A DNA stretch of 64,000 nucleotides from Rhodococcus sp. ABRD24 (GTDB lineage Bacteria; Actinomycetota; Actinomycetes; Mycobacteriales; Mycobacteriaceae), in contig NZ_CP035319.1 of assembly GCF_004328705.1 (NCBI RefSeq), positions 4,340,001-4,404,000 of the forward strand, read 5' to 3'. The position numbers and the translations under genes were made by a program. The notes below the pieces were generated by a model. It made no database searches and was not told the DNA's origin. It saw nothing but the letters and a program-made list of their open reading frames with translations. Positions 8,290 through 16,768 of the stretch are shown here, one piece after another (position 1 is the stretch's first letter; every line of letters starts with the position of its first letter).

Positions 8290-9858
8290 ATGGAAGCCAC
8301 GCACGTCATCGAAGCTGGAGAGCCGGACACGCTCACCGTCGAGACACCCCTCGGCAAGGCGCGCGGATATTCCGACGGTTCCGTTTTCTCCTGGAAGGGC
8401 ATTCCCTACGCGGCACCGCCGACGGGGGGACTGAGATTTCGCAGTCCAGCCGCGCCACAGCCCTGGGCCGGGGTACGGGACTGTCGCGCATTCGGGCCGA
8501 TCGCGCCGCAGGGACACGACACGTCCGTGCCGATCGATCCGACGATGATGCTCGACGAGGACTGCCTGACGGTCAACGTCTGGGCCCCCAGACCGGACGG
8601 CCAGCCGCGGCCGGTCATGGTGTGGATTCATGGCGGCGCATATTGCCTGGGCTCGTCGGCGCAACCCGTCTACGACGGCCGGCTTCTCGCCGAACGCGGG
8701 GATGTCGTGATCGTCACGTTCAACTACCGGCTCGGAACGCTGGGCTTCCTGGATCTGTCATCGTTCTCCAGCGCCGACCGCGTGTTCGAGTCGAACCTCG
8801 GTCTGCGGGATCAGATCGCGGCGCTCGAGTGGGTGCGGGAGAACATCGCTGCGTTCGGTGGCGATCCCGGCGAAGTGACGCTGTTCGGGGAGTCGTCCGG
8901 TGGTGGTGCGATCACCACGCTGATGACGGTGCCCCGCGCCGAGGGGTTGTTCCACCGCGCCATCGCACAGAGCCCACCGGCGACGTCGGTGTACGGCGCC
9001 GAGCGGGCCGCGACGGTGGCCGCGCGGTTCCTCGAGATCCTCGATCTACCGGCGGATCGGGTGGGCGATCTGTGGGACATGCCGGTCGAGCGGCTCGTGA
9101 AGGCCGGCGACATCCTCGTCGACGAGGTCCCTGTCCGCGTGCCCGGGACGCTGGCGATGTCGCCGGTCGTCGACCGCGATCTTGTCCCGCACTACCCGGT
9201 CGCCGCGTTCCAGAAGGGTCACTCGCACCGGATTCCGCTGATCATCGGTTCCAACAAGGACGAGGCATCGATCTTCAAGTTCATGCGTTCGCCGCTGCTT
9301 CCGGTCAGCGCGGAGGCCGTCCAGCAGATGTTCTCCGGTCTGGCACAGGATAATCCGGAACTCTCGGCGTTGCGGCTGGCCGAGATCGTTGCCGCCTATC
9401 CGGACAGTACCAAACCCAGAGGAGCACTTGCGATCTCGCGTGACGCGGCCTTCCGGATGCCCGCGCTGTGGGTTGCCGACGGCCACAGTCGGCACTCACC
9501 GACCTGGATGTATCGCTTCGACCATGCCACCCCGATTCTCAAGGCCGCGCGTGTCGGGGCGGGGCACGCGACCGAACTGCCCTACGTGTTCGGCAATTTC
9601 GGCACGCTCAACGTCGATCCCACCTTCTGGCTGGGGGGACGAAAGGCGGCCGTCGACGTCTCCGGACGCATGCAGCGCCGCTGGCTGGCATTCACTCGGT
9701 ACGCGGTACCGGCCGCGCTCGACGGCTCCAAACACTGGGCGCCCTACACAGAGGAGTCGCGTTCGACTCTCCTGATCGACAGCCGCGACCGACTGGTGGC
9801 GGACCCGGATCAGGCGTTGCGTGTGGCGTGGGGCGACGAGGTGATGGGGTTCAGCTGA
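8290..9858 (+). CDS. Type B carboxylesterase / para-nitrobenzyl esterase family
   Basis: This 522-residue alpha/beta hydrolase probably cleaves carboxylic esters; no signal peptide is seen, so it should be cytoplasmic. Visible features: the N-terminal FSWKGIPYAAPP and EDCLTVNVWAP boxes, the oxyanion-hole HGGAY (114-118), the nucleophile elbow GESSGGG with Ser202, an acidic residue in IGSNKDEAS, and the catalytic His in GAGHATELPYVFGNF. All three triad positions are present and the length is normal for the family. It is transcribed away from the tenA riboswitch with about 80 bp between them, and ends 6 bp from the convergent MFS gene. Physiological substrate is unknown. Confidence 0.92.
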   Translation: MEATHVIEAGEPDTLTVETPLGKARGYSDGSVFSWKGIPYAAPPTGGLRFRSPAAPQPWAGVRDCRAFGPIAPQGHDTSVPIDPTMMLDEDCLTVNVWAPRPDGQPRPVMVWIHGGAYCLGSSAQPVYDGRLLAERGDVVIVTFNYRLGTLGFLDLSSFSSADRVFESNLGLRDQIAALEWVRENIAAFGGDPGEVTLFGESSGGGAITTLMTVPRAEGLFHRAIAQSPPATSVYGAERAATVAARFLEILDLPADRVGDLWDMPVERLVKAGDILVDEVPVRVPGTLAMSPVVDRDLVPHYPVAAFQKGHSHRIPLIIGSNKDEASIFKFMRSPLLPVSAEAVQQMFSGLAQDNPELSALRLAEIVAAYPDSTKPRGALAISRDAAFRMPALWVADGHSRHSPTWMYRFDHATPILKAARVGAGHATELPYVFGNFGTLNVDPTFWLGGRKAAVDVSGRMQRRWLAFTRYAVPAALDGSKHWAPYTEESRSTLLIDSRDRLVADPDQALRVAWGDEVMGFS

Positions 9859-9864
9859 TGAGCG

Positions 9865-11109
9865 TCAGGGATCCGGGCGCGAGTCCGCGTCCAGCTCCCG
9901 CAGGACCGGCAGCCTGAAGCACACCACCGCCACTAGGATCACCGGAACGGCGAGCACGAAGAACGTGGTGCGAATGCCGGCCTGATCGATCAGCGGGCCG
10001 GCGAGCAGATAACCGAGCGGCCCGGCCGCATACGCGGTGGACGTCATCACTCCGACGACCCGTCCGCGCATGTGCTCGGGACTGCGAGTCTGCATGGCCC
10101 AGTTGGCGATCGGGCCCACCGGTCCGTACACCAGACCGATCACGGCGCACAGTGCCAGGAGTATCCACAGCGGTGGCAGGAAGGCCATGCCGACCATCGA
10201 CAGTCCCAGGCCGCTCACCGCGATCAGCATCAGATTGCGGCGCTCGAGATGCGGCGCCAGGGCCCCATAGGAAAGCGCGCCGACCAGTCCGCCGATGCTC
10301 ATCGCCATCAGCACCCAGCCGAGCTGGGCGGGATCGCCGCGGTCGGTGAAGTACTTGGGAAACAGCACCGACTCGATCGGCAGGTACAGCGCCACGATCA
10401 CCATGTCGACCAGTGCCAGCGTGCGCAGCAATCGGTCCCGCCACACGAACCGAAGCCCCTCGAGGGTGCCGGTCCACATGGATGAGGGGCGGGTCTCGGT
10501 GTCGGGCCGTCCGGCATGCTCGAGCTTCAGGAACGCGATCGTCACGATGGACAGGGCGAAGCAGACGGCCGTCACCCACAGGGTCGTCTCCGGGCCGACC
10601 AGCGCGATCAGGACACCACCGATGCCCGGACCGATCAGATAGGCGACGTTGTAGTTCGCCTCGTACAGGCTGTTGACGCGGTCGAGCCTCCAGCCTGCGG
10701 CGCGGGTCGCTGCGGGCAGCATCGATTCGCGTGCCGAGATACCGGCCGGGTCGAAGGTTGCACCCAGCGCGGCGAGCAGTGCGAGCACCGGCACGGACAG
10801 CCCGACGGTGCCCGCGATCACGGGGATCGCGGCGACCGACAGTCCCGAGAGCGCGTCCGACACCAGCGAGGTCGGACGCCGGCCGAACCGGTCCACGACG
10901 GTGCCCGAGAACAGGCTTGCCAGCAGCAGTGGCACGGTGGCCGCGCCCGCGACGATGGCAGCGTCGGTCGCCCGCCCGGTCTGTTCGAGCACCAGCCACG
11001 GCAGCGCGACGATGACAATGCCGTTCCCGGTTGCCGAGAGCAGCGTGGCGATATTGAGCAGGATCAGTGGCCCGAAGCGTCGGGTGGTCGTCACGTTCGG
11101 GGCGGTCAC
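9865..11109 (-). CDS. MFS transporter (MFS_3-like efflux family)
   Basis: A membrane protein with about 12 predicted helices, starting with FGPLILLNIATLLSATGNGI and the A-like loop VVDRFGRRP after helix 2, which is the major facilitator signature. A second-half copy (SPEHMRGRVVGVM) follows the central loop, as in the EntS/MFS_3 exporters of siderophores or drugs. GTG at 11109 has AGAGG nine bases upstream and puts the first helix close to the start. A longer form could begin at ATG 11220, where the FtsX stop and start codons overlap (TGATG); that form would add a basic 37-residue leader. It lies just after the FtsX-type permease gene, so it may be co-expressed with that ABC system. Substrate is not evident. 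Confidence 0.87.
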   Translation of the reverse strand: MTAPNVTTTRRFGPLILLNIATLLSATGNGIVIVALPWLVLEQTGRATDAAIVAGAATVPLLLASLFSGTVVDRFGRRPTSLVSDALSGLSVAAIPVIAGTVGLSVPVLALLAALGATFDPAGISARESMLPAATRAAGWRLDRVNSLYEANYNVAYLIGPGIGGVLIALVGPETTLWVTAVCFALSIVTIAFLKLEHAGRPDTETRPSSMWTGTLEGLRFVWRDRLLRTLALVDMVIVALYLPIESVLFPKYFTDRGDPAQLGWVLMAMSIGGLVGALSYGALAPHLERRNLMLIAVSGLGLSMVGMAFLPPLWILLALCAVIGLVYGPVGPIANWAMQTRSPEHMRGRVVGVMTSTAYAAGPLGYLLAGPLIDQAGIRTTFFVLAVPVILVAVVCFRLPVLRELDADSRPDP

Positions 11110-11219
11110 TGCGGCAGGCCTCTGCGGGAGGGGGCGGGTGTCACCCGACGCTAACAGCGCGGCCAGGGCCAGCGCGAATGGTTTTCCCCGTCGACGCTGG
11201 CCCCCGGCGCGCTGCATCA

Positions 11220-13730
11220 TCACTCGCGTGTGCCGATGGCCTCGACTGGGTCTTGTCGCAGTGCGGCGTGTGTGGGAATTGCGATCGCAACCAGCCCGAG
11301 CACGACGGTGGCGGCGATGATCGCCCCGTACGTCACGGGGGAGATGTTCGGGATCGGCCTACCGGACACGGCCCCCGCGATGCCTGCCAGCGGCGGCAGT
11401 GCGATCAGCGAACCGACCACTGCAGCGACACTGACCACGATCACTGATTCGACGCGCATCATGCTCCGCACCTGACGGTGGCTCGCGCCGACCAGTCGAA
11501 GCAGCGCGAACTCCCGGCCCCGCTCCGCGGTCGCCAGCACCAGGGTGTTGACTACTGCGACGGCGAGGTAGCCGAGCAGCACAGCGAGCGCCACGATGCT
11601 CACCCACGACTGCGTGCGCCGCTCGTCCTCTCCGGCGGACGCGAACTCGGCGCGGTCCGCAACGGCGACGCCGGGCGTGGCCTCCAGGCTCTCGCGGAGC
11701 TCGTCGACGCGTCCGGGCTGGGCGGTCACCAGCAGGACATCGGCCATCGCGTCGGTGGTGTGTGCACGGACCTGCCCGGCGGGCAGGGTGACATCGCCGA
11801 AGCCGAGTCCGCGTCCGTAGGTCGCGACGACCGTGGGGGTGATCAGTGTCCCGTCGCCGAGTCGCAGAGGCACCGTCTCACCCATGTCGGTGCCCATGTC
11901 GAATACGGCGTCGAGGCTCAGTGCCACCGTGCCGTCCGTCAGCCGGGTCAGATCGCCCTCACGGACGTCGAGATCGAGGGTCGACGCGCTCGCTCGTGGA
12001 TCGATCCCCTGCACGGGGTACGGTTTGGTGGTCGGCGCATCGCCGGAGTCGGACGTGTACAGTGCCTGGCTGCGGGTGATCGGATTCGCTTCGCGGACAG
12101 CAGGATTCGATGCGATCTCGTCGACGGTAGCCGGGGAGAGTCCGGCGGCCCCGGTGACCACGAGGTCGGCGGTGAGACCGCGTCGCGACTGGTCACCGGC
12201 GGCCCCGCTGATAGTGCTCTGCGTGAACAGCTGTACCGAGGCGATCGCTATCGCCAGGGCGAGCGGGGTGATGGCGGCGGCCAGACGGCGTGCGCGGGCT
12301 CCCGTATTGGCTGCGGCCAGAGCGAGAGCGGGGGACGAGCTGCGACGCATCGGCCCACCGAGCCGGGCGACGGCGGCCGACACGAGTCGGGGGCCGAGTA
12401 GCGCCACCGAGATCACCAGTAGTACGGCCGAACTACCCGCCCCGGCGAGTGCGGCCTGGCCGGGCAGGAATGCGGGCAGCACCGACGTGGCCAGCCCGCC
12501 GGCCGCGAACGCCAGGCCGGTGACGAGCCGACCGCGCCCGATGGTGCCAGGCTCGACTGCGGATTCGCGTAGCGCCTCAGTTGGATCGAGGCGGGCGGGA
12601 CGACGTGCGGCGATCGCGGCCGCGATTCGGGCGGTCGCGAGGGCGAGGGCGACTCCGACGAGGGCGGGCACCGGCCCGTACGCGAGTGCGAAGTCGGACG
12701 GCAGCACCCCGGCTTCGGTGAACTGCGCGCGCAGAACCCCGGCGACCGCGAAGCCCGGCCACACTCCCAGTACGGCGGCGATCCCGGCCACCAGCAGCAC
12801 CTCGCTGCCGATCAACCGGTGCACCTGCCCCGGTGTCGCGCCCATCGCCCGTAGCAGCGCGAACTCGCGGCGCCGTTGCTGGATCGACAGCGACAGCGTG
12901 CTCGCGACGACGAACATCGCGATCAGGATCGCCAGGCCCGCGAAAGACCCGCACAGCATGATCAGTTCGTTGCGGGCCGCGCCCGCATCGAGGTACTCGA
13001 CGTCGCCGCGGGCATCGCCGGTGTAGGTGCGCACGTCGTGGCCGGCGAGCTGGGCCCGCGCCCGAGCAGCCAGCGTCGAGGCGTCGACGCCGTCCTCGGC
13101 GAGCAGCCCGATCGTCGTCACCTGATCGCCGTGCGGCCACAGCTGCCCGATCCGGGCGTCGGAAACCAACACCGTGCCGGCCCGGTCCGTCGGCTCGGGC
13201 GTCGGCGCCCCGGCGACCCCGACGACCGTGTACTCGCTTCCGATCCCGCCGTGCCGCAGCATGATCCGGGCACCCGGGGCAGCGTCGCCGGTGACGACCA
13301 CCTCGTCCGGGGCTTCGGGCGCGCGCCCCGCGGTGAGCGTGTACGGCGCCAGCGCCGCCGACGACCAGCCGTGGGCGTCCAGCGTCGCTCCGGTGTCGGT
13401 GGTCAGCGGCACGCTCATGTCGGCGATCGCCGCGCGCACCCCCGGCAGGCCGGCCAGTTCGCTGACCGCGATCGCGGGGAGTAGCGCCCGTTCGACGTAC
13501 GGCTGGTCGACGTCCTCGCGCACCTCGAGGGTCTGCGGACCTCCGATGATGACGTCCGCGCCCGCGTAGCGGTGCGACTCGACACCGCCGCGGATCCCGG
13601 ATTCGAACAGCACACCCAGCGCGCAGGTCAGCAGCGCCGCGCAGAACACCGCGACGAACATCGCGGCGAAGCCGCCGCGCTGCTGCCGAATGTTGGCGCG
13701 CGCGAGGGCGCGCACTCCGGTGCTGTGCAT
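11220..13730 (-). CDS. ABC transporter permease with two FtsX domains
   Basis: An 836-residue permease of the MacB/ABC3 type. One N-terminal membrane helix (GGFAAMFVAVFCAALLTC) is followed by a large extracytoplasmic domain, a first FtsX block (MLCGSFAGLAILIAMFVVAS, QQRRREFALLRAMGATPGQV), a linker with two helices, a second external domain, and a second FtsX block (VSIVALAVLLGYLAVAVVNT, ERGREFALLRLVGASHRQV). The twin REFALLR motifs mark the two cytoplasmic coupling loops. ATG at 13728-13730 has GGGGAG about 9 bases upstream; a GTG two codons earlier overlaps the ATPase stop. It works with the ATPase encoded immediately before it, probably in mechanotransmission-type export or lipoprotein/peptide handling; no substrate can be named. 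Confidence 0.92.
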   Translation of the reverse strand: MHSTGVRALARANIRQQRGGFAAMFVAVFCAALLTCALGVLFESGIRGGVESHRYAGADVIIGGPQTLEVREDVDQPYVERALLPAIAVSELAGLPGVRAAIADMSVPLTTDTGATLDAHGWSSAALAPYTLTAGRAPEAPDEVVVTGDAAPGARIMLRHGGIGSEYTVVGVAGAPTPEPTDRAGTVLVSDARIGQLWPHGDQVTTIGLLAEDGVDASTLAARARAQLAGHDVRTYTGDARGDVEYLDAGAARNELIMLCGSFAGLAILIAMFVVASTLSLSIQQRRREFALLRAMGATPGQVHRLIGSEVLLVAGIAAVLGVWPGFAVAGVLRAQFTEAGVLPSDFALAYGPVPALVGVALALATARIAAAIAARRPARLDPTEALRESAVEPGTIGRGRLVTGLAFAAGGLATSVLPAFLPGQAALAGAGSSAVLLVISVALLGPRLVSAAVARLGGPMRRSSSPALALAAANTGARARRLAAAITPLALAIAIASVQLFTQSTISGAAGDQSRRGLTADLVVTGAAGLSPATVDEIASNPAVREANPITRSQALYTSDSGDAPTTKPYPVQGIDPRASASTLDLDVREGDLTRLTDGTVALSLDAVFDMGTDMGETVPLRLGDGTLITPTVVATYGRGLGFGDVTLPAGQVRAHTTDAMADVLLVTAQPGRVDELRESLEATPGVAVADRAEFASAGEDERRTQSWVSIVALAVLLGYLAVAVVNTLVLATAERGREFALLRLVGASHRQVRSMMRVESVIVVSVAAVVGSLIALPPLAGIAGAVSGRPIPNISPVTYGAIIAATVVLGLVAIAIPTHAALRQDPVEAIGTRE

Positions 13731-13732
13731 GC

Positions 13733-14503
13733 TCACCACTCCCCGAGATGGGTCATGTGATCGGCAACCGCCGCGGCGGTGGTCGAGTCCATGCGGCCCA
13801 CCAGACGGCCGTCGGCGAGGAACTGCACCTGGTCGGCGTGCGCCGCGGCGACCGGATCGTGGGTGACCATGACGACGGTCTGCCCCAGCTCGGTGGTGGT
13901 GCGGCGCAGCAGTTCGAGTACCTGTCGGCCCGTGCGGCTGTCCAGTGCGCCGGTCGGCTCGTCCGCGAACACGGCGTGCGGCTGCGTGATGAGCGCTCGG
14001 GCAATTGCGACGCGCTGCTGCTGTCCGCCGGACATCTCGGCGGGCCGCCGGTCGCGCTTGCCGTCGAGCCCGACAGCGCCGAGAACATAGTCGAGGTGCG
14101 CGCGGTCGGCGACGCGGCCGGCCAGCAGTAGTGGCAGCGTGACGTTCTGCTCGACGGTGAGCGCCGACATCAGGTTGTAGGCCTGGAAGACGAACCCGAT
14201 GTGATCGCGCCGGAAGATGGTTCGCGCCTTCGGCTTCAGGGCGCTGATGTCGGTGTCACCCAACCACACCGAACCGGTCGTGGGCTGGTCCAGGCCAGCC
14301 GCGCAGTGCAGGAAGGTGCTCTTGCCGGAGCCGGACGGCCCCATGACAGCGGTGAAGCTGCCCGGCGCCAGCGTCAGGCTCACACTGTCGAGCGCGGTGA
14401 CCGCGGCCCTGCCGCTGCCGTAGGTCTTGGTGACGCCGTCGAGCCGGATCGCGGCCCGCGGCGGACTCTCGATCAGTGTGTTCGGGGACGTGTGTTGTGT
14501 CAT
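13733..14503 (-). CDS. ABC transporter ATP-binding protein, MacB/LolD type
   Basis: This 256-residue ATPase has Walker A GPSGSGKST (about 55-63), a Q-loop in IGFVFQAYNL, signature MSGGQQQRVAIARAL, Walker B AVFADEPTGALDS and the H-loop VTHD. The combination of FQAYNL and DEPTGALDS marks the MacB/LolD/FtsE group that drives FtsX-type permeases. It ends two bases before the start of the permease gene and forms an operon with it. The start faces the histidine kinase gene across about 110 bp, so both promoters lie there. Such ABC plus LiaS/VraS-like kinase pairs often respond to cell-envelope stress; that link is inferred from context. Confidence 0.94.
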   Translation of the reverse strand: MTQHTSPNTLIESPPRAAIRLDGVTKTYGSGRAAVTALDSVSLTLAPGSFTAVMGPSGSGKSTFLHCAAGLDQPTTGSVWLGDTDISALKPKARTIFRRDHIGFVFQAYNLMSALTVEQNVTLPLLLAGRVADRAHLDYVLGAVGLDGKRDRRPAEMSGGQQQRVAIARALITQPHAVFADEPTGALDSRTGRQVLELLRRTTTELGQTVVMVTHDPVAAAHADQVQFLADGRLVGRMDSTTAAAVADHMTHLGEW

Positions 14504-14612
14504 TCGAAAAACGCTATGGATGCCGAGGAGTCCAGACCATCCTGTCCACTACCCGAACGATGGTGTAGCCAGCTGTACCGACATCTGACGATGGGTGCGG
14601 CATGCTGGACCG

Positions 14613-15863
14613 ATGACGTGGACCGAACGGCTGTATGTGCGGTGGCGGGCCGTCCGCTTCCTCGCGGTGGAGTCCGTCGCCGCCCTCGTCTCGATGTGTT
14701 TCCTGTTCGTCGGCCTGGTGATTGCGTCCACCCTGATGCTGGTCGTCGGATGGATTGCGGTGCCGTGGTACCTGCGGGCGCTGCGCTGGTGGGCAGGTCT
14801 GGCGCGTGAGCGGGCCGGCCGGTACACGGGCACCGTGGTGGGGGAGCGGTACCTGCAGATCACGGACAATCCGGGCTTCGACGATCTACGACGGCTCCTG
14901 ACGGCGCCGTCCACGCGACGCGACTTCGCATGGGTCGCCGTGCACTCGATCGCGGCGCTGACTGCCGGTCTACTGGCCGTCGGGATTCCGCTGGCGGCAC
15001 TGAATTCGCTGTCGATTCCGTTGTATTGGTGGTCGCTGCCGGCGGACGCGCCGGTGAGCAGTATCTATCCGGTCACGTCGTGGTGGGGGGCGGCGCCGAT
15101 GCCGCTGATTGGCGTCGGTTACATCGTGCTCGGCTGGTGGATGATCCCCGCGATGGCCCGTGGCATCAGCGCACTCGCGTCCCGTCTGCTGGCCCCGCGA
15201 CGGGAAACCGAACTGTCCGAACGGGTCACCGCTCTTACCGAGAGCCGTGCGGCGGCCCTCGATGCGCACGCGGCCGAGCTGCGCCGGATCGAACGAGACC
15301 TGCACGACGGAGCCCAGAACCGTCTGGTCGGGGTGGTCATGATGCTCGGCCTCGCCGAGCGATCGCTACGGGTGAACCCGGAACAGGCTCTGCCGCAACT
15401 GCTTCGCGCGCAGGATGCCGCCTCGGATGCGCTGTCGGAGCTGCGGACGCTGGTGCACGACATCTACCCGCCTGTTCTCGACGAGCTGGGCCTGGACGGC
15501 GCGGTGTCCGCCCTCGCCGGCCGCAGCGCTGTGCCGTGTGTGCTCGATGTCGAGGGCCTGCAGCGCGCTCCCGCGTCGGTGGAGGCGGCCGCGTACTTCG
15601 TCGTCGCGGAGGCGCTCACCAACGTCGTCAAGCACAGCGCGGCGACGCACGTCCTCGTGACGATCCGGACCCGTACCGACGAATCCGGGCACACGATGGT
15701 GATCGAGGTCCATGACGATGGGCACGGCGGGGCTGTCGAGACGTCGGGCAGCGGATTGGCGGGGATACGCCGTCGCGTGGCAGCGTTCGAGGGAACCATG
15801 ACATTGAGGAGCCCGCTCGGCGGGCCGACGAGGCTCGAGGTGGGCTTGCCGTGCGGATTCTGA
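14613..15863 (+). CDS. Two-component sensor histidine kinase (HisKA_3, LiaS/DesK-like)
   Basis: A 416-residue membrane kinase. Two pairs of hydrophobic helices (about 20-52 and 108-180) form a Putative_Sensor-type input region; a short coiled segment leads to the DHp helix with RRIERDLHDGAQNR, His231 being the phosphorylated residue. The HATPase_c domain shows the N-box EALTNVVKHS and G-box GSGLAGIRRR. The ATG at 14613 is preferred; an in-frame GTG at 14595 would add six residues. The gene overlaps the response regulator by 13 bp and diverges from the ABC operon, which is its likely target. The ligand or stress sensed cannot be read from the sequence. Confidence 0.93.
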   Translation: MTWTERLYVRWRAVRFLAVESVAALVSMCFLFVGLVIASTLMLVVGWIAVPWYLRALRWWAGLARERAGRYTGTVVGERYLQITDNPGFDDLRRLLTAPSTRRDFAWVAVHSIAALTAGLLAVGIPLAALNSLSIPLYWWSLPADAPVSSIYPVTSWWGAAPMPLIGVGYIVLGWWMIPAMARGISALASRLLAPRRETELSERVTALTESRAAALDAHAAELRRIERDLHDGAQNRLVGVVMMLGLAERSLRVNPEQALPQLLRAQDAASDALSELRTLVHDIYPPVLDELGLDGAVSALAGRSAVPCVLDVEGLQRAPASVEAAAYFVVAEALTNVVKHSAATHVLVTIRTRTDESGHTMVIEVHDDGHGGAVETSGSGLAGIRRRVAAFEGTMTLRSPLGGPTRLEVGLPCGF

Positions 15864-16495
15864 TCGCCGAGGACGATGCTCTGCTGCGGGAGGGGCTCGC
15901 GCTGCTGCTCGGCACTGTCGGTATCGAGGTCACCGCGGCCGTCGCCGATGCCGAGGAGTTCCTCGATGCGTTCGAGGCAGACCCGCCGGACGGTGCGGTG
16001 CTGGACGTGCGGATGCCGCCGACGTTCACCAACGAGGGCCTGCGGGCGGCGATCGAGGCGCGTCGGCGACGCCCTGGGTTCCCGGTGCTGGTGTTGTCGG
16101 CGTATGTCGAGGACCGGTATGCCGGAGAACTACTGGCAGGTGGCGCGGGAGGTGTCGGCTATCTGCTCAAGGAACGGGTCGGCAAGGTCGAGGAGTTCGT
16201 CGACGCGCTGCGCCGCGTCGTGGACGGCGGGACGGTGATGGATCCGGAGGTGGTCTCGCAGCTGATGAGCCGTCGCCGCGTCGACGATCCGATCCGCGGT
16301 CTCACACCGCGCGAGTCCGAGGTGCTCGGGCTCATGGCCGAAGGCCTCGGCAACCAGGACATCGCGCGGAAGTTGGTGGTCAGCGACACGGCGGTGAGTA
16401 AGCACATCGGCAATATCTTCGCGAAACTAGGCCTGTCGACGTCGGACAGCGGGCACCGCCGGGTCCTGGCGGTGCTGGCGCACCTGCGCAGCTGA
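15851..16495 (+). CDS. Response regulator, NarL/FixJ family with LuxR-type HTH
   Basis: A 214-residue regulator. The receiver domain begins RILIAEDDALL, the phospho-accepting Asp52 sits in AVLDVRMPP, and the signalling Lys is in GYLLKERV. The C-terminal LuxR helix-turn-helix (about 150-210) reads LTPRESEVLGLMAEG and SDTAVSKHIGNIF. The GTG start lies within the last codons of the kinase gene, so the pair is translationally linked. The stop codon abuts the stop of the convergent small gene with no base between (TGATCA). It probably regulates the adjacent ABC exporter and itself. Confidence 0.94.
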   Translation: MRILIAEDDALLREGLALLLGTVGIEVTAAVADAEEFLDAFEADPPDGAVLDVRMPPTFTNEGLRAAIEARRRRPGFPVLVLSAYVEDRYAGELLAGGAGGVGYLLKERVGKVEEFVDALRRVVDGGTVMDPEVVSQLMSRRRVDDPIRGLTPRESEVLGLMAEGLGNQDIARKLVVSDTAVSKHIGNIFAKLGLSTSDSGHRRVLAVLAHLRS

Positions 16496-16768
16496 TCACG
16501 CGTCCTCGAGTGCCTCGCCGAATTCCTGGAGCGTTCGGTTGTGGTGGTCCGCGGCCAGTGCGTGTCCCGCGGCGATTGCGAGGGCCACCGGCCAGTCGAT
16601 CAGCTCGACGGCGACGAGCAGTCCGAGAGCGGTGAAGTAGGCGAGCTGTTCCGGCCGGGGGACGCCGACATCGCCGATGAGGGGTAGCCGGATCGCGAAC
16701 CGGGAGCCCTGCTGAACCCGTTGCAGGGCGGCGCCGTGAGATCGCAGATCCACAGTTGCTTCGGTCAT
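16496..16768 (-). CDS. Small membrane-associated protein with DWPV motif, downstream partner of the P-type ATPase
   Basis: A 90-residue protein whose ATG overlaps the stop of the P-type ATPase gene by 4 bp (ATGA). Its central part is hydrophobic (AYFTALGLLVAVELIDWPVALAIAAG, given in two parts: AYFTALGLLVAVE and LIDWPVALAIAAG), followed by a short acidic-basic tail. The block V-x-LIDWPVAL closely resembles GLVDWPVVL in the small protein encoded on the other side of the ATPase gene, so the two look like paralogous accessory subunits. No known domain was recognised. An upstream in-frame start would add five residues and remove the neat overlap. Confidence 0.75.
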   Translation of the reverse strand: MTEATVDLRSHGAALQRVQQGSRFAIRLPLIGDVGVPRPEQLAYFTALGLLVAVELIDWPVALAIAAGHALAADHHNRTLQEFGEALEDA

